A stretch of DNA of 57,350 nt from Gammaproteobacteria bacterium (GTDB taxonomy: Bacteria > Pseudomonadota > Gammaproteobacteria > GCA-001735895), in assembly GCA_022340305.1 (NCBI GenBank), contig JAJDOF010000007.1, positions 1-57,350 on the forward strand. Direction: 5' to 3'. Below the pieces are notes generated by a model that saw only the letters and a program-made list of their open reading frames with translations, did not search any database and was not told where the DNA came from. A program made the position numbers and the translations under genes. Position 1 is the first letter of the stretch, and each line of letters begins with the position of its first letter. Below are positions 26,323-34,107 of the stretch, piece by piece.

Positions 26323-26804
26323 TAGTAGGCTACCCCAGCTTTCATTTTAAGTCCGTTGGATTTCAGGGTATGAATATCACCGTCATCCATGCGGATGTAC
26401 TTTGGCTCGCTATACAGTAGTTGGCTGTCACGCATTTCCTGGGAAGGTTCGGGCGCATCGGCAAGCTTGGGAATGGCCGTACCCCAGGGTTTGGTGGTGA
26501 TAGGCGCCAGCAGGTTCATGTCGGTTTCACCGTTGCGGGACTTGATCCGCCACGCAATGACACCTTTTTCCTCGTCACGGATTACTCTTACCGAGTGACC
26601 CAGCGGGGCGAAGTCGGCATAACCGCGAACGTCAATTGCGTTTTGCGGGCAGGCTTTGACGCAGGAGTAACACTCCCAGCACATGTTCGGCTCGATGTTG
26701 TAGGCACGTCTCGTGGTCTTGTCGATGTGCATGATGTCCGAAGGGCAGATATCAACGCAATGTCCGCAACCATCGCAGCGAGTCATATATACGAAAGTAG
26801 GCAT
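26322..26804 (-). CDS. aprB: Adenylylsulfate (APS) reductase beta subunit
   Basis: The 160-residue iron-sulfur subunit has two ferredoxin-type clusters of cysteines: Cys10, 13, 16, 20 (CDGCGHCVDICP) and Cys42, 45, 48, 52 (CWECYSCVKACP). These bind two [4Fe-4S] clusters that carry electrons between AprA and the partner in the membrane. The rest (about residues 60-160) forms the beta-sheet and tail that wrap around AprA. Length is typical. Reverse-strand GAGAGGAAT precedes the ATG. It lies 49 bases after aprM. Confidence 0.96.
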   Translation of the reverse strand: MPTFVYMTRCDGCGHCVDICPSDIMHIDKTTRRAYNIEPNMCWECYSCVKACPQNAIDVRGYADFAPLGHSVRVIRDEEKGVIAWRIKSRNGETDMNLLAPITTKPWGTAIPKLADAPEPSQEMRDSQLLYSEPKYIRMDDGDIHTLKSNGLKMKAGVAY

Positions 26805-26853
26805 AAAATTCCTCTCTTTTAATTATTTGGCTTTAGTGATCAGCAATACAGTT

Positions 26854-27696
26854 CTAGTAATGGTTCGGAGACTCACGCTTGATTCCAAGCCCCATGTTGG
26901 GTGGTTTTTCACCCAGGTAAGTCGGGATATCCGGAAACTTTGCCTGCAGAGCAGGATCGTTCAAATCGCCCAGGTCGGGAAGATTCTCTTGCGAGCCATC
27001 TGCCTTGGTCAGTTTTTTCTGGTAAGCGGCCGCTGGCTTGAAGAACATGTGGGCAAATTTCGACCACAGCACGGTACAAAACAGGTTCGTGGCGGCCGCG
27101 ATAAAGATCACGAAGAACAGCAGGTTCAATACCCCGGCGCCCTGAGTGATAGACCAGAGCAGAGCAAAGGTAGTCGTCATCAGCAGTGACAGGACGAACA
27201 GGTCGGCACGCACCAGGCGATACCAGGGATTGCCTTCGGAGTTCAAATCGACACGGATAAAAAACCAGAACCAGTAACCACCGACACAGACCATCAGGGC
27301 GCCGATATGCCACAGGGCCACGACAATTCCGGGAGCGGCCTCGGCAGGCGTCGGGTAAGAAAAAATCAGCATCACCGTGGTGACGACGAAAATGATGAAT
27401 CCGTACATCGTCAGCAGGTGCGACTTGCGGCGATCCGGATTGCAGAACTCTGACGAGGTCAATACCTCGTTGGCCACGGTAGAAATCGCCAATGAGACCT
27501 TTTCACCACCGGGAACGGTGCGTTTCGCAGATTTCAGAGCTTTCTGGGCATTTTCAAAGAAATACTTGCCGCTCTTCTTGTGGATCACGTCGATGATGGT
27601 ACCGCCGACCACTGCCAGAAACATGAGAACGACATAAGTCTGCATGACGGCAGGTGTCAGGAAACCGGACAAATCGTGAAAAGGGTTGGTGAACAT
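26854..27696 (-). CDS. aprM: AprM-type membrane anchor of APS reductase
   Basis: The 280-residue integral membrane protein has about six hydrophobic segments (for example about residues 19-37, 97-115, 127-147, 165-185 and 190-212) and a long polar C-terminal tail (from about 225). It contains loop histidines and tryptophans (VVALWHIGALMVCVGGYWFW). Its place directly upstream of aprBA matches AprM, the anchor proposed to link AprBA to the quinone pool in sulfur-oxidising bacteria that lack the Qmo complex. I assign it mainly from position and topology. It is the first gene of the operon. Confidence 0.85.
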   Translation of the reverse strand: MFTNPFHDLSGFLTPAVMQTYVVLMFLAVVGGTIIDVIHKKSGKYFFENAQKALKSAKRTVPGGEKVSLAISTVANEVLTSSEFCNPDRRKSHLLTMYGFIIFVVTTVMLIFSYPTPAEAAPGIVVALWHIGALMVCVGGYWFWFFIRVDLNSEGNPWYRLVRADLFVLSLLMTTTFALLWSITQGAGVLNLLFFVIFIAAATNLFCTVLWSKFAHMFFKPAAAYQKKLTKADGSQENLPDLGDLNDPALQAKFPDIPTYLGEKPPNMGLGIKRESPNHY

Positions 27697-28204
27697 GGCT
27701 GCTCCAGAATAATTTACGTCAACGGGGACATGCTAATGATGCCTGCCATAATAACCAATTAAGTTTCTTTGTTCAGTGATTAATCAAGCTAATGCGTGCA
27801 AAAGATTGAAATTGGATGGGTTTTATTCGATCGATACGAGGGGATGCGCGGATAACCGTAAAATTACCCGGCAAATTTTCCTCGCAATCACAACAGGGCA
27901 TCAACGGGTATGGGGTTGGTCTGTTGATTTGAACCGGTTGAGATCACCGGAAAAATCCGCATCCAGGTTGGCTCGAACCGCGGGGATAGGGTCCAAGCCC
28001 TATCCATCGCTCATGCAATCAAGAGCGACTGCTCGCCAACCGATATTAGAAAATGGAAATCCGGCAAAGCTTGAGTCAGTGCCGTTCTGGTCTGTCCCCC
28101 TGATTTCATTGCCGCGATGCGCCCCGGGGCCGATCGCCGTTTGCCAGTGTTTTCACCGCTCCTGCTGGCGCTTAAACCAGTTCGCAGTCATTCGCGAAGG
28201 TTAC
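27697..28204. other. Upstream region of aprMBA; no gene
   Basis: This 508-base gap must hold the apr promoter on the minus strand, but no clear -35/-10 pair is visible. A plus-strand frame of 169 codons runs through it (27776-28285) and overlaps the OsmC gene; its composition looks random. TGGTCTGTCCCC at 28088-28099 is another copy of the dispersed repeat motif. Confidence 0.4.
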
Positions 28205-28651
28205 TCACAACTCGACACGCATGTCGCAACTGAGCGCATTGGCGACGAAACAATAGCGGTGGGCTCGTTCGTGCATTTGGCTTAACTTGTCGGCGTCGAT
28301 TTCATTCCCCGGCTCGAATTCGGTCACCGGATGCAGAATAATCTCGCCAACCTTGGTACGTCCATCCTCGGTTTTGCCCAGTACGGCAACCGCTCGATCC
28401 CGGTACCCCGTGAGCTTCCACTTCGCCTTGGCCGCCAACGCGATAAACGTCATCATGTGACACGAACTCAGCGCGGCAGCCAGGGCTTCCTCGGGATTCA
28501 CATAGCGAGCATCGCCGCCGTAATCGGGCGCCGAAGTCATGGTGGCCGACAACCCGCCGGAGAAGGTCAACTTATGGTTGGGACTGTACTTCCCGTAAGC
28601 CAGTTCGCCCTCTCCCAGTGACCAGCTCAATTGTGTTACGTACTGCGACAT
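28205..28651 (-). CDS. OsmC/Ohr-family peroxiredoxin-like protein
   Basis: The 148-residue protein has the two redox cysteines of OsmC-type hydroperoxide reductases (LSSCHMMTF, about residue 64, and HRYCFVANAL, about 134) and the conserved NPEEALAAALSSCH block. These enzymes reduce organic hydroperoxides in the cytoplasm using a dithiol. This subgroup (sequences starting with YVTQLSW) is distinct from classical OsmC but keeps the cysteines. Single gene downstream of the DMSP-like cluster, possibly on its own promoter. Confidence 0.88.
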   Translation of the reverse strand: MSQYVTQLSWSLGEGELAYGKYSPNHKLTFSGGLSATMTSAPDYGGDARYVNPEEALAAALSSCHMMTFIALAAKAKWKLTGYRDRAVAVLGKTEDGRTKVGEIILHPVTEFEPGNEIDADKLSQMHERAHRYCFVANALSCDMRVEL

Positions 28652-29026
28652 TACCTTCGAACCTCGTCTTTACTCATAAAATATATTATCAGTGAAGCAT
28701 GATGACTGTCAGTGCGTCGATGTTTCCGTGCACGCCCCGTGGAAAGATCGATCCGTCGTCCGGGCCGAAGCGCGCCAGCACCGATAACCCGGCATTGCGG
28801 ATCGACTACCGCCACCGCAACATCGGCGGCATCCACGGCAGGAACCCTGGCCCGAATGGCGCACCGATAACCGACTATGGGCGCCGCAATGCTCACCGTG
28901 GCATACCGTACTCCCGACGGCCCGCCAAACGTAGTGGAAACTGCGCCGGCGCGCACCTCTGGTCCATGCGGCACGCCACAGCGTCCTTGCGACGCCCGCG
29001 CTACGGAAAACGGTGAGATATGCGGG
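28652..29026 (-). other. GC-rich stretch downstream of the DmdA-like gene
   Basis: One minus-strand frame is open for most of this interval and reads GVPHGPEVRAGAVSTTFGGP, then AAPIVGYRCAIRARVPAVDA and VAVAVVDPQCRVIGAG. It has no start I can support and no family I recognise. It could be the remnant of a gene. The segment right after the DmdA-like stop contains GCATATCTCACCG, which recurs after the epimerase gene near 49893. Confidence 0.3.
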
Positions 29027-30187
29027 CTAGGTGCTCGAAGCAATCGACTTGTTGGGATCGAAGAACGGTTTCGGAACCACCTCGCAGTTCCGCGACTCGC
29101 CCACCATGTTGACGACCGCGCGCGTGCCGATGTCTGCATACTCACGCGCCACCATCGCCAGGGCGATGTTTTTCTCGAGGCGCGGCGAATGGATCGCGGA
29201 GGTCACGGTGCCGATTCGCTGGTCATCCCGGGTGAGCGGCCAATATTCCTCATTCGCGCCGACAAACGGTTTGCCGTCGATTTCGAGACCGACGAAGAGC
29301 TGCGAAACGCCCTCTTTCTTGATCCGCGTGAGGGCCGCCTTGCTGACGAAATCCGCTTCCATTTCCAGGTCGACCAGGCGATCCATGCCGAGCTCGAACG
29401 GATTGTTCTGCAAGGTCATGTCCGCTTGATACGACAGCATGCCGGCTTCGATCCGGCGGATGCCGGAGGTGTGGCCCGGATGCAGCCCCAGGGGCTGACC
29501 GACTTTCATCAGATGCTCCCAAAGATCGTCGCCACGGGATCCGTCACGCAGGTAAATCTCGTAGCCCAGCTCGCTCGACCAACCGGTGCGCGAAATGACC
29601 AGCGGTACGCCATCCCAGTCGAGCTCCATGAAACGATAGTATTTCAGTTCCGCCGGAGCATCGCCGAAAGCGGCGCGCAGGATGTCGCGTGATTTCGGGC
29701 CCTGAAGCTGCAGCGGCGAAACATCCGGCTCATCGATCTGCACATCCATGCCGGAATTCACCGCCAGCCCCCTTGCCCAGAGCAGGACGTCGCTGTCCGC
29801 GATCGACAGCCAGAAGTGGTTTTCACCCAGCTTCAGCAGGATGGGATCGTTGATGATTCCGCCATGCTGGTCGGTGATCAGCACGTACTTGCACTGTCCG
29901 ACCTCGCATTTCGACAGATCCCTGCAATTGAGATACTGGGTGAAGCGCGCCGCATCCGGACCGGTGATCTCGACCTGGCGCTCGACGGCGACGTCGCACA
30001 GGATGGCCTCGTTGACCAGGTTCCAGAAGTTTTGCACGCGATCGCCAAAGTCACGCGCGATATACATATGATTGTATACCGAGAACTCGACCGCTCCCCA
30101 CCGCAACGCGGGATCCGTGTAAGGAGATTTCCTGATTTGCGTCCCAAAACTGAGCCTGTTTACCAATACGGTTTCATCGGATGACAT
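29027..30187 (-). CDS. DmdA-like dimethylsulfoniopropionate demethylase (GcvT family)
   Basis: The 386-residue protein belongs to the glycine-cleavage T-protein family and carries the blocks that mark DmdA and close relatives. These are FGTQIRKSPY near the start, VYNHM (about residues 37-41), CDVAVERQVEITG, CRDLSKCEVGQCKY, WLSIADSDV and SRTGWSSELGYEIY. DmdA moves a methyl group from DMSP to tetrahydrofolate, giving methylmercaptopropionate. Known DmdA proteins are about 370 residues. The neighbouring enoyl-CoA hydratase and a DmdB-like fragment support this assignment. Related GcvT-like demethylases acting on other methylated substrates cannot be excluded. It starts 6 bases past the DmdB-like fragment and ends without a clear terminator. 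Confidence 0.78.
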   Translation of the reverse strand: MSSDETVLVNRLSFGTQIRKSPYTDPALRWGAVEFSVYNHMYIARDFGDRVQNFWNLVNEAILCDVAVERQVEITGPDAARFTQYLNCRDLSKCEVGQCKYVLITDQHGGIINDPILLKLGENHFWLSIADSDVLLWARGLAVNSGMDVQIDEPDVSPLQLQGPKSRDILRAAFGDAPAELKYYRFMELDWDGVPLVISRTGWSSELGYEIYLRDGSRGDDLWEHLMKVGQPLGLHPGHTSGIRRIEAGMLSYQADMTLQNNPFELGMDRLVDLEMEADFVSKAALTRIKKEGVSQLFVGLEIDGKPFVGANEEYWPLTRDDQRIGTVTSAIHSPRLEKNIALAMVAREYADIGTRAVVNMVGESRNCEVVPKPFFDPNKSIASST

Positions 30188-30193
30188 TTTCTG

Positions 30194-30394
30194 CTATTCC
30201 TCTTTAAAATAATATTCGTTGGCCTGACAGGCCGCTATCCAGGATACCAAGCGCGCCCGGTCGCGCAACTCGTTTACCGTCGCAACCCGGTCGGGGTGTA
30301 CCTGCGCCGTGCGCTTGAGCTTCGAAATCGGTGACAGCAGAACAGGGTTGGCCGGCGATTTGCCGAGTTCGAGCGCTGCGTAAACCGGGTTCAT
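30194..30394 (-). pseudogene. DmdB-like acyl-CoA ligase, N-terminal fragment only
   Basis: A 66-codon frame begins MNPVYAALELGKSPANPVLL and continues SPISKLKRTAQVHPDRVATV. This is the characteristic opening of the AMP-forming acyl-CoA synthetases related to DmdB (consensus xKxPANxxxLSPxSFLERxAxVxPDR). The rest of the roughly 540-residue enzyme is missing; after ARLVSWIAACQ the frame ends in EYYFKEE. It lies between the hydratase (8 bases away) and the DmdA-like gene (6 bases away), so the catalytic gene was probably deleted, leaving a relic in the operon. Confidence 0.7.
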
Positions 30395-30401
30395 CTCGAG
30401 T

Positions 30402-31235
30402 CTACTCGCCGGTCCAGTCCGGCATGGGTTGCTTGGTGACAAAGGCGCCGATTCCAGCCTCGGCATCGCGGGCCATCATGTTTTCGGCCATTGCCCAGCC
30501 GGCATACTGGTAGGCCTCATCCAGGGTCATCTCGGCCTGGCGATAAAACGCCTCCTTGCCGATCTTGACGGCGGCCGACGATTTGCCGGCAATGATACGG
30601 GCCATCCGCTCGGCTTCGTCCGCGACTCGATCCTCGGGCACGACGGAATTGACCAACCCCATTGCGGCGACGCGTTCCGCCGGCAGGAACTCCCCGAGCA
30701 AAAGCATCTCCATGGCGTGCTTGCGCGAGACGTTGCGCGACAGCGCAACCATCGGCGTCGAACAGAACAGGCCGATGTTCACCCCGGAGGTCGCGAATTT
30801 CGCCGTATCGGCGGCCACCGCGAGATCACAGGCCGCCACCAGTTGACATCCGGCCGCCGTCGCAACGCCGCGAATCTCGGCGATCACGGGTTGCGGCAAG
30901 CGCACGATCGTTTTCATCAACGCCGAGCAGGTTTCGAACAGCTCGACGAAGTAGGCCTTACCGCCATCGGCGTCCGCGCGCCGCGCGGTCATTTCCTTGA
31001 GGTTGTGACCGGCACAGAAGTGATCGCCGGAACTGCGCAGGATAACCGCCCGGATCGAGCGGTCCCGGGAGATGTCATCGAGACAGGATTGCAGCGCCGA
31101 GAGCATTTCCTCGGACAATGCATTGATCGATTTCGGGCGGTCAAGCACCACGCGGGCGACACCGCTGTCGACGTCAAAATAGAGTGGACTCTCGCCTGGT
31201 GCCGAAGAGTCGATGGCTGAATGATCGGACATCAT
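30402..31235 (-). CDS. Enoyl-CoA hydratase/isomerase (DmdD-like)
   Basis: The 277-residue crotonase-fold protein has INALSEEMLSALQSCLDDIS and the oxyanion-hole motif HFCAGHNLKEM (about residues 72-82), with the second hole strand in GVATAAGCQLVAACDLAVAA (about 124-143). Catalytic acids are not easily placed; the usual hydratase glutamates of this loop are replaced in part. It lies beside the DmdB-like and DmdA-like sequences, where the DmdD step (hydration of methylthioacryloyl-CoA) is expected. The substrate is therefore an inference. It could instead serve fatty-acid or amino-acid breakdown. Confidence 0.8.
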   Translation of the reverse strand: MMSDHSAIDSSAPGESPLYFDVDSGVARVVLDRPKSINALSEEMLSALQSCLDDISRDRSIRAVILRSSGDHFCAGHNLKEMTARRADADGGKAYFVELFETCSALMKTIVRLPQPVIAEIRGVATAAGCQLVAACDLAVAADTAKFATSGVNIGLFCSTPMVALSRNVSRKHAMEMLLLGEFLPAERVAAMGLVNSVVPEDRVADEAERMARIIAGKSSAAVKIGKEAFYRQAEMTLDEAYQYAGWAMAENMMARDAEAGIGAFVTKQPMPDWTGE

Positions 31236-31313
31236 GGGTGCCTCACATACTCACAAGTTGTTGTACCAATTCGAATTGCTCGCCCGCCTTCGAAGTTCGG
31301 AAAAATCAATGCG

Positions 31314-31432
31314 TCACGCGAACGCTTCGAGCAGGCTGGCTGGAAACGTCGCGGCGCCACAACGGACCGTCGCGTCGAAACAGGGGATTTGCGGATCTGC
31401 GTGCCGAATGCGAAATCGTCTGATTGGGTCAT
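31314..31432 (-). pseudogene. Truncated, frameshifted 5' end of a second DmdA-like gene
   Basis: The reverse strand starts MTQSDDFAFGTQIRKSP at 31432, matching the N-terminus of the complete DmdA-like gene (LSFGTQIRKSPY). A one-base shift then gives FDATVRCGAATFPASLLEAF, which aligns with the next block of the family (consensus F-x-A-T-V-R-W-G-A). A stop follows at 31314. Nothing downstream continues the protein, because the hydratase begins at 31235. Confidence 0.7.
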
Positions 31433-31594
31433 GTCATTTACCCTGTTTGAACCAGTAGCCCGACCAGCGGGGGGAGTCTTTCAAGCGGGCGAAGTTTAGC
31501 GTTGGTTTCATTGCGAATGCGGACTAAAAATGCAGCAATCAAAGTCTGAACAGACTATTGTCATTCGCCCGGCAGGCCATTCAGGTCGACGGCA

Positions 31595-32086
31595 CTATTT
31601 ATCGGGTCTGGCAATCAGCCGAGCAAGGTTGGGCGGCCCGGATTTGATCTCGCGGGTCACGATGTAGGTCATGTACCGATCGATCCCCAGTTCGGCCGCA
31701 AGCAATGATTCCATCAGGTTCTGGAAATCTGCCAGGGTAGAACTGAATATCTTCAGGACGTAGTCCATACCACCACCTGTAGCGATGCATTCGGAAACCT
31801 CTTCCGTTTTGCGGATATGGGCCTCGAAGCGGTCGAAATCAGACTTGCGGTGATGCGTCAGCGCGATCGTCACAATAACCTGCGTCAGGTGACCGATAGA
31901 AGCAAGCGCGATGTCAGCGTGATACCCGCGTATGAAACCGGCTGCCTTCAACCGGTTCAATCGCGCCCAGCACGGCGTTGGCGACAAATTGACGATTTCT
32001 GCCAGTCTGGCTTTACTCAGCTGGCCGTGCTTCTGAACCGCGCTGAGGATTCGAATATCGATTGCATCAAGACTAGTTTTTTTCAT
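31595..32086 (-). CDS. Lrp/AsnC-family transcriptional regulator
   Basis: The 163-residue protein has an N-terminal helix-turn-helix (DIRILSAVQKHGQLSKARLA, then NLSPTPCWARLNRLKAAG, about residues 9-50) and a C-terminal RAM/AsnC ligand domain ending YIVTREIKSG. Family members sense amino acids or related metabolites and bind DNA as octamers. It is upstream of the DMSP-like genes on the same strand, so it is a candidate local regulator. No operator was identified. Confidence 0.9.
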   Translation of the reverse strand: MKKTSLDAIDIRILSAVQKHGQLSKARLAEIVNLSPTPCWARLNRLKAAGFIRGYHADIALASIGHLTQVIVTIALTHHRKSDFDRFEAHIRKTEEVSECIATGGGMDYVLKIFSSTLADFQNLMESLLAAELGIDRYMTYIVTREIKSGPPNLARLIARPDK

Positions 32087-32656
32087 TCATTCGGGGCTTT
32101 CTTTCAACCCACCCCCTGAGCAAAGGGAATTTCAATCGAGCCCGCGCCAGAGCAAGGGGACCTGGCGGTGTTTTGAAGTCGAGGCACCTGCGCGGCGTAA
32201 GCTTAGACATGACTGATGAACTACCCGGGTTTAAGTGCAGCAAGAATTAACAGTCTATTTTGCTTATTCTGCCGGGAAAAGAAAGGAATTCCCGGCGCAG
32301 TCCAGCCCGGGGGTATCCTTAATCTGACGAGTTTCCGCCGACACCAATAAAACTGCTCAACCGTGCAAGTTACGGCAATCTTCGGCGCATTGTCATTTAG
32401 GCTATTTCAATAAGCGGGCAGCCCTCTAAAAACCGGCGGTAGGAAAGAGCAACGAATATTTTATGAATGAAATCACCGGGTTCTTGATTTGTTCCAGGCG
32501 CAGCAAGCCTTCAGCAAAAATACGACTTCACAAAAGTAGACTTTGGTGGATTCCTTGCCAGTGACGACCTTCGGTCACAGGCGATAGCCCCAGTCGTACC
32601 AAAGGCAGACCGGGGCTAAACCGGGGAGATTTCTGCGGAACCGATGCGCGCGAAAT
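32087..32656. other. Intergenic stretch, no gene
   Basis: These 570 bases lie between the Lrp regulator and the solute-binding protein. No frame with coding character was found on either strand. The half next to the regulator should contain its promoter, and the region near 32530-32610 the end of the solute-binding protein transcript. Confidence 0.5.
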
Positions 32657-33613
32657 TTACAGTGGTTTTACACGTCGTTCTTCGCCGCTTGCCGGTATGA
32701 ATCCGTAGCTGCTATATATACCCTGGGCTTCATTCGATGCCAGGTATAGCAAGAAGCGTCTGGCATTTGTCTTGTTTCGACCATTCAGCATCGGGCCAAT
32801 CGCGTAGCCAACCTTATCCTGTTTGTTGTAGGGGGCTGGAATCGATACCCCGTCTATGGGACGCCCTTCGCGCTTGGCGTGCGACACCTCGGTAACCCAG
32901 ACGATACCAACGTCAGCCTGGCCCTGTTCGATACGATAAGGAGTCTCCCTGTGGTGGCGAGACGTAAACCAGGTCTTTCCTTCGACCGCCCAGCAACTCT
33001 TGCACTCCTTGCCCCCGGTGACCTTTTGGTGCAGATTCAGGTCCTTGAGCATCTCACTACCGTAAAACTTGAAAATACCTTCGGTTAATGGATTCGGATG
33101 AGACTGTACGAGATCGTCGCGAGCCAGGTCTTCGGGGCCCTTGATCCCTTTTGGATTCCCTTTGGCGACCATCAGTTCGAGCTTGTTATGAATGTAAATC
33201 ATGTGTTCGTTCATTAAGCCCTTCTTTTTGAGATTCTTCAGGTGATTAATGTTGACGCTGGCGAACAGATCCGGATTCATCGCGGTCTTCTGCCCGTCGA
33301 TCTCTCCCTGTTTCAGTAACTGGTTCTTGAAAATTTGACCCGGTGGGATGGTTTCCACATAGACAGTTTTGATGTCCGGGTTTCTCGCCTGAAAACTCTT
33401 GATTAGTTCCTCCATTACCATGAACTGATTCCCGGCGAGGTACATCACCAGGTCGGAGGTATATGAGTCTCCAATTTCACCGAAGTCGATGGTCCCATCG
33501 GTGTGAAACGTTCTATAGTCATGACCCTGGCCAGCATCCTGCGCTGCAAGGGCGGAAGTACCGAAACCGGTTAACCCGGAAATAATTAATATAAATAGCG
33601 GCAATATTTTCAA
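32657..33613 (-). CDS. Orphan periplasmic solute-binding protein, ModA-like fold
   Basis: The 318-residue protein has a signal peptide (about residues 1-23, ending ALAA). Its pattern fits class II periplasmic binding proteins of the molybdate/sulfate type: MVMEELIKSFQARNPDIKTV, KLELMVAKGNPKGIKGPEDL, then ADVGIVWVTEVSHAKREGRP. It has an unusual Cys-x-x-Cys pair (GGKECKSCWAV) about two thirds along. No permease or ATPase gene is near, so it either uses transporter subunits elsewhere or acts as a sensor or chaperone. The ligand is unknown; oxyanion or organic acid binding is inferred from fold similarity. Confidence 0.75.
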   Translation of the reverse strand: MKILPLFILIISGLTGFGTSALAAQDAGQGHDYRTFHTDGTIDFGEIGDSYTSDLVMYLAGNQFMVMEELIKSFQARNPDIKTVYVETIPPGQIFKNQLLKQGEIDGQKTAMNPDLFASVNINHLKNLKKKGLMNEHMIYIHNKLELMVAKGNPKGIKGPEDLARDDLVQSHPNPLTEGIFKFYGSEMLKDLNLHQKVTGGKECKSCWAVEGKTWFTSRHHRETPYRIEQGQADVGIVWVTEVSHAKREGRPIDGVSIPAPYNKQDKVGYAIGPMLNGRNKTNARRFLLYLASNEAQGIYSSYGFIPASGEERRVKPL

Positions 33614-34107
33614 CGGTTTTATCCTCCTGATTTATTATCCGACGAAGTATAAAAACAGGGGGAGTAAAAAAGCTATATCTCTAAATAACTATTACCCGGA
33701 TGCCAAAATTTAGACGGGCCACCGGGTGCCCTGGGCGTGAAAGTTGGCCAGATCATTAATATCAAGGCAATGGTCGAGGCTTTGTTGCGGATTTTACATC
33801 GCCACTGACTTTTGCATTCCGAGCGCCTGTTTTCTCCGGCGCAGACGCCCATAAAACCAGCCAGGGAGCGATCTTCAGCCAGGAGCCGACTCTCGTCGCT
33901 ACTGCAACTCGAGCCCCCTGTTTGTGCTCCAGTGACTCGACTGCTACCGCCAGCGCATCACCACTTCATCCAGCCGCCACATCCTGTTGAACGAGATCGG
34001 CAAAAGACTCGCGGCTTGATAGGTAATAATTTCGATCCGCGGTAAGAGAATCTAGGTTCTGCTTATAGTACCGACTATAATCACGCCAACGTCAGAAATC
34101 GGCCGGT
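33614..34107. other. Intergenic stretch upstream of exeA
   Basis: No gene is supported in these 494 bases. The segment 33620-33700 next to the solute-binding protein is AT-rich and is probably its promoter. Confidence 0.45.

Noticed and set aside
27776..28285. 169-codon plus-strand frame upstream of aprM
   Set aside because: No ribosome-binding site, random composition, and it runs into osmC on the other strand.
30429..31220. 263-codon plus-strand frame opposite the enoyl-CoA hydratase
   Set aside because: Shadow frame of a GC-rich gene; no motifs.
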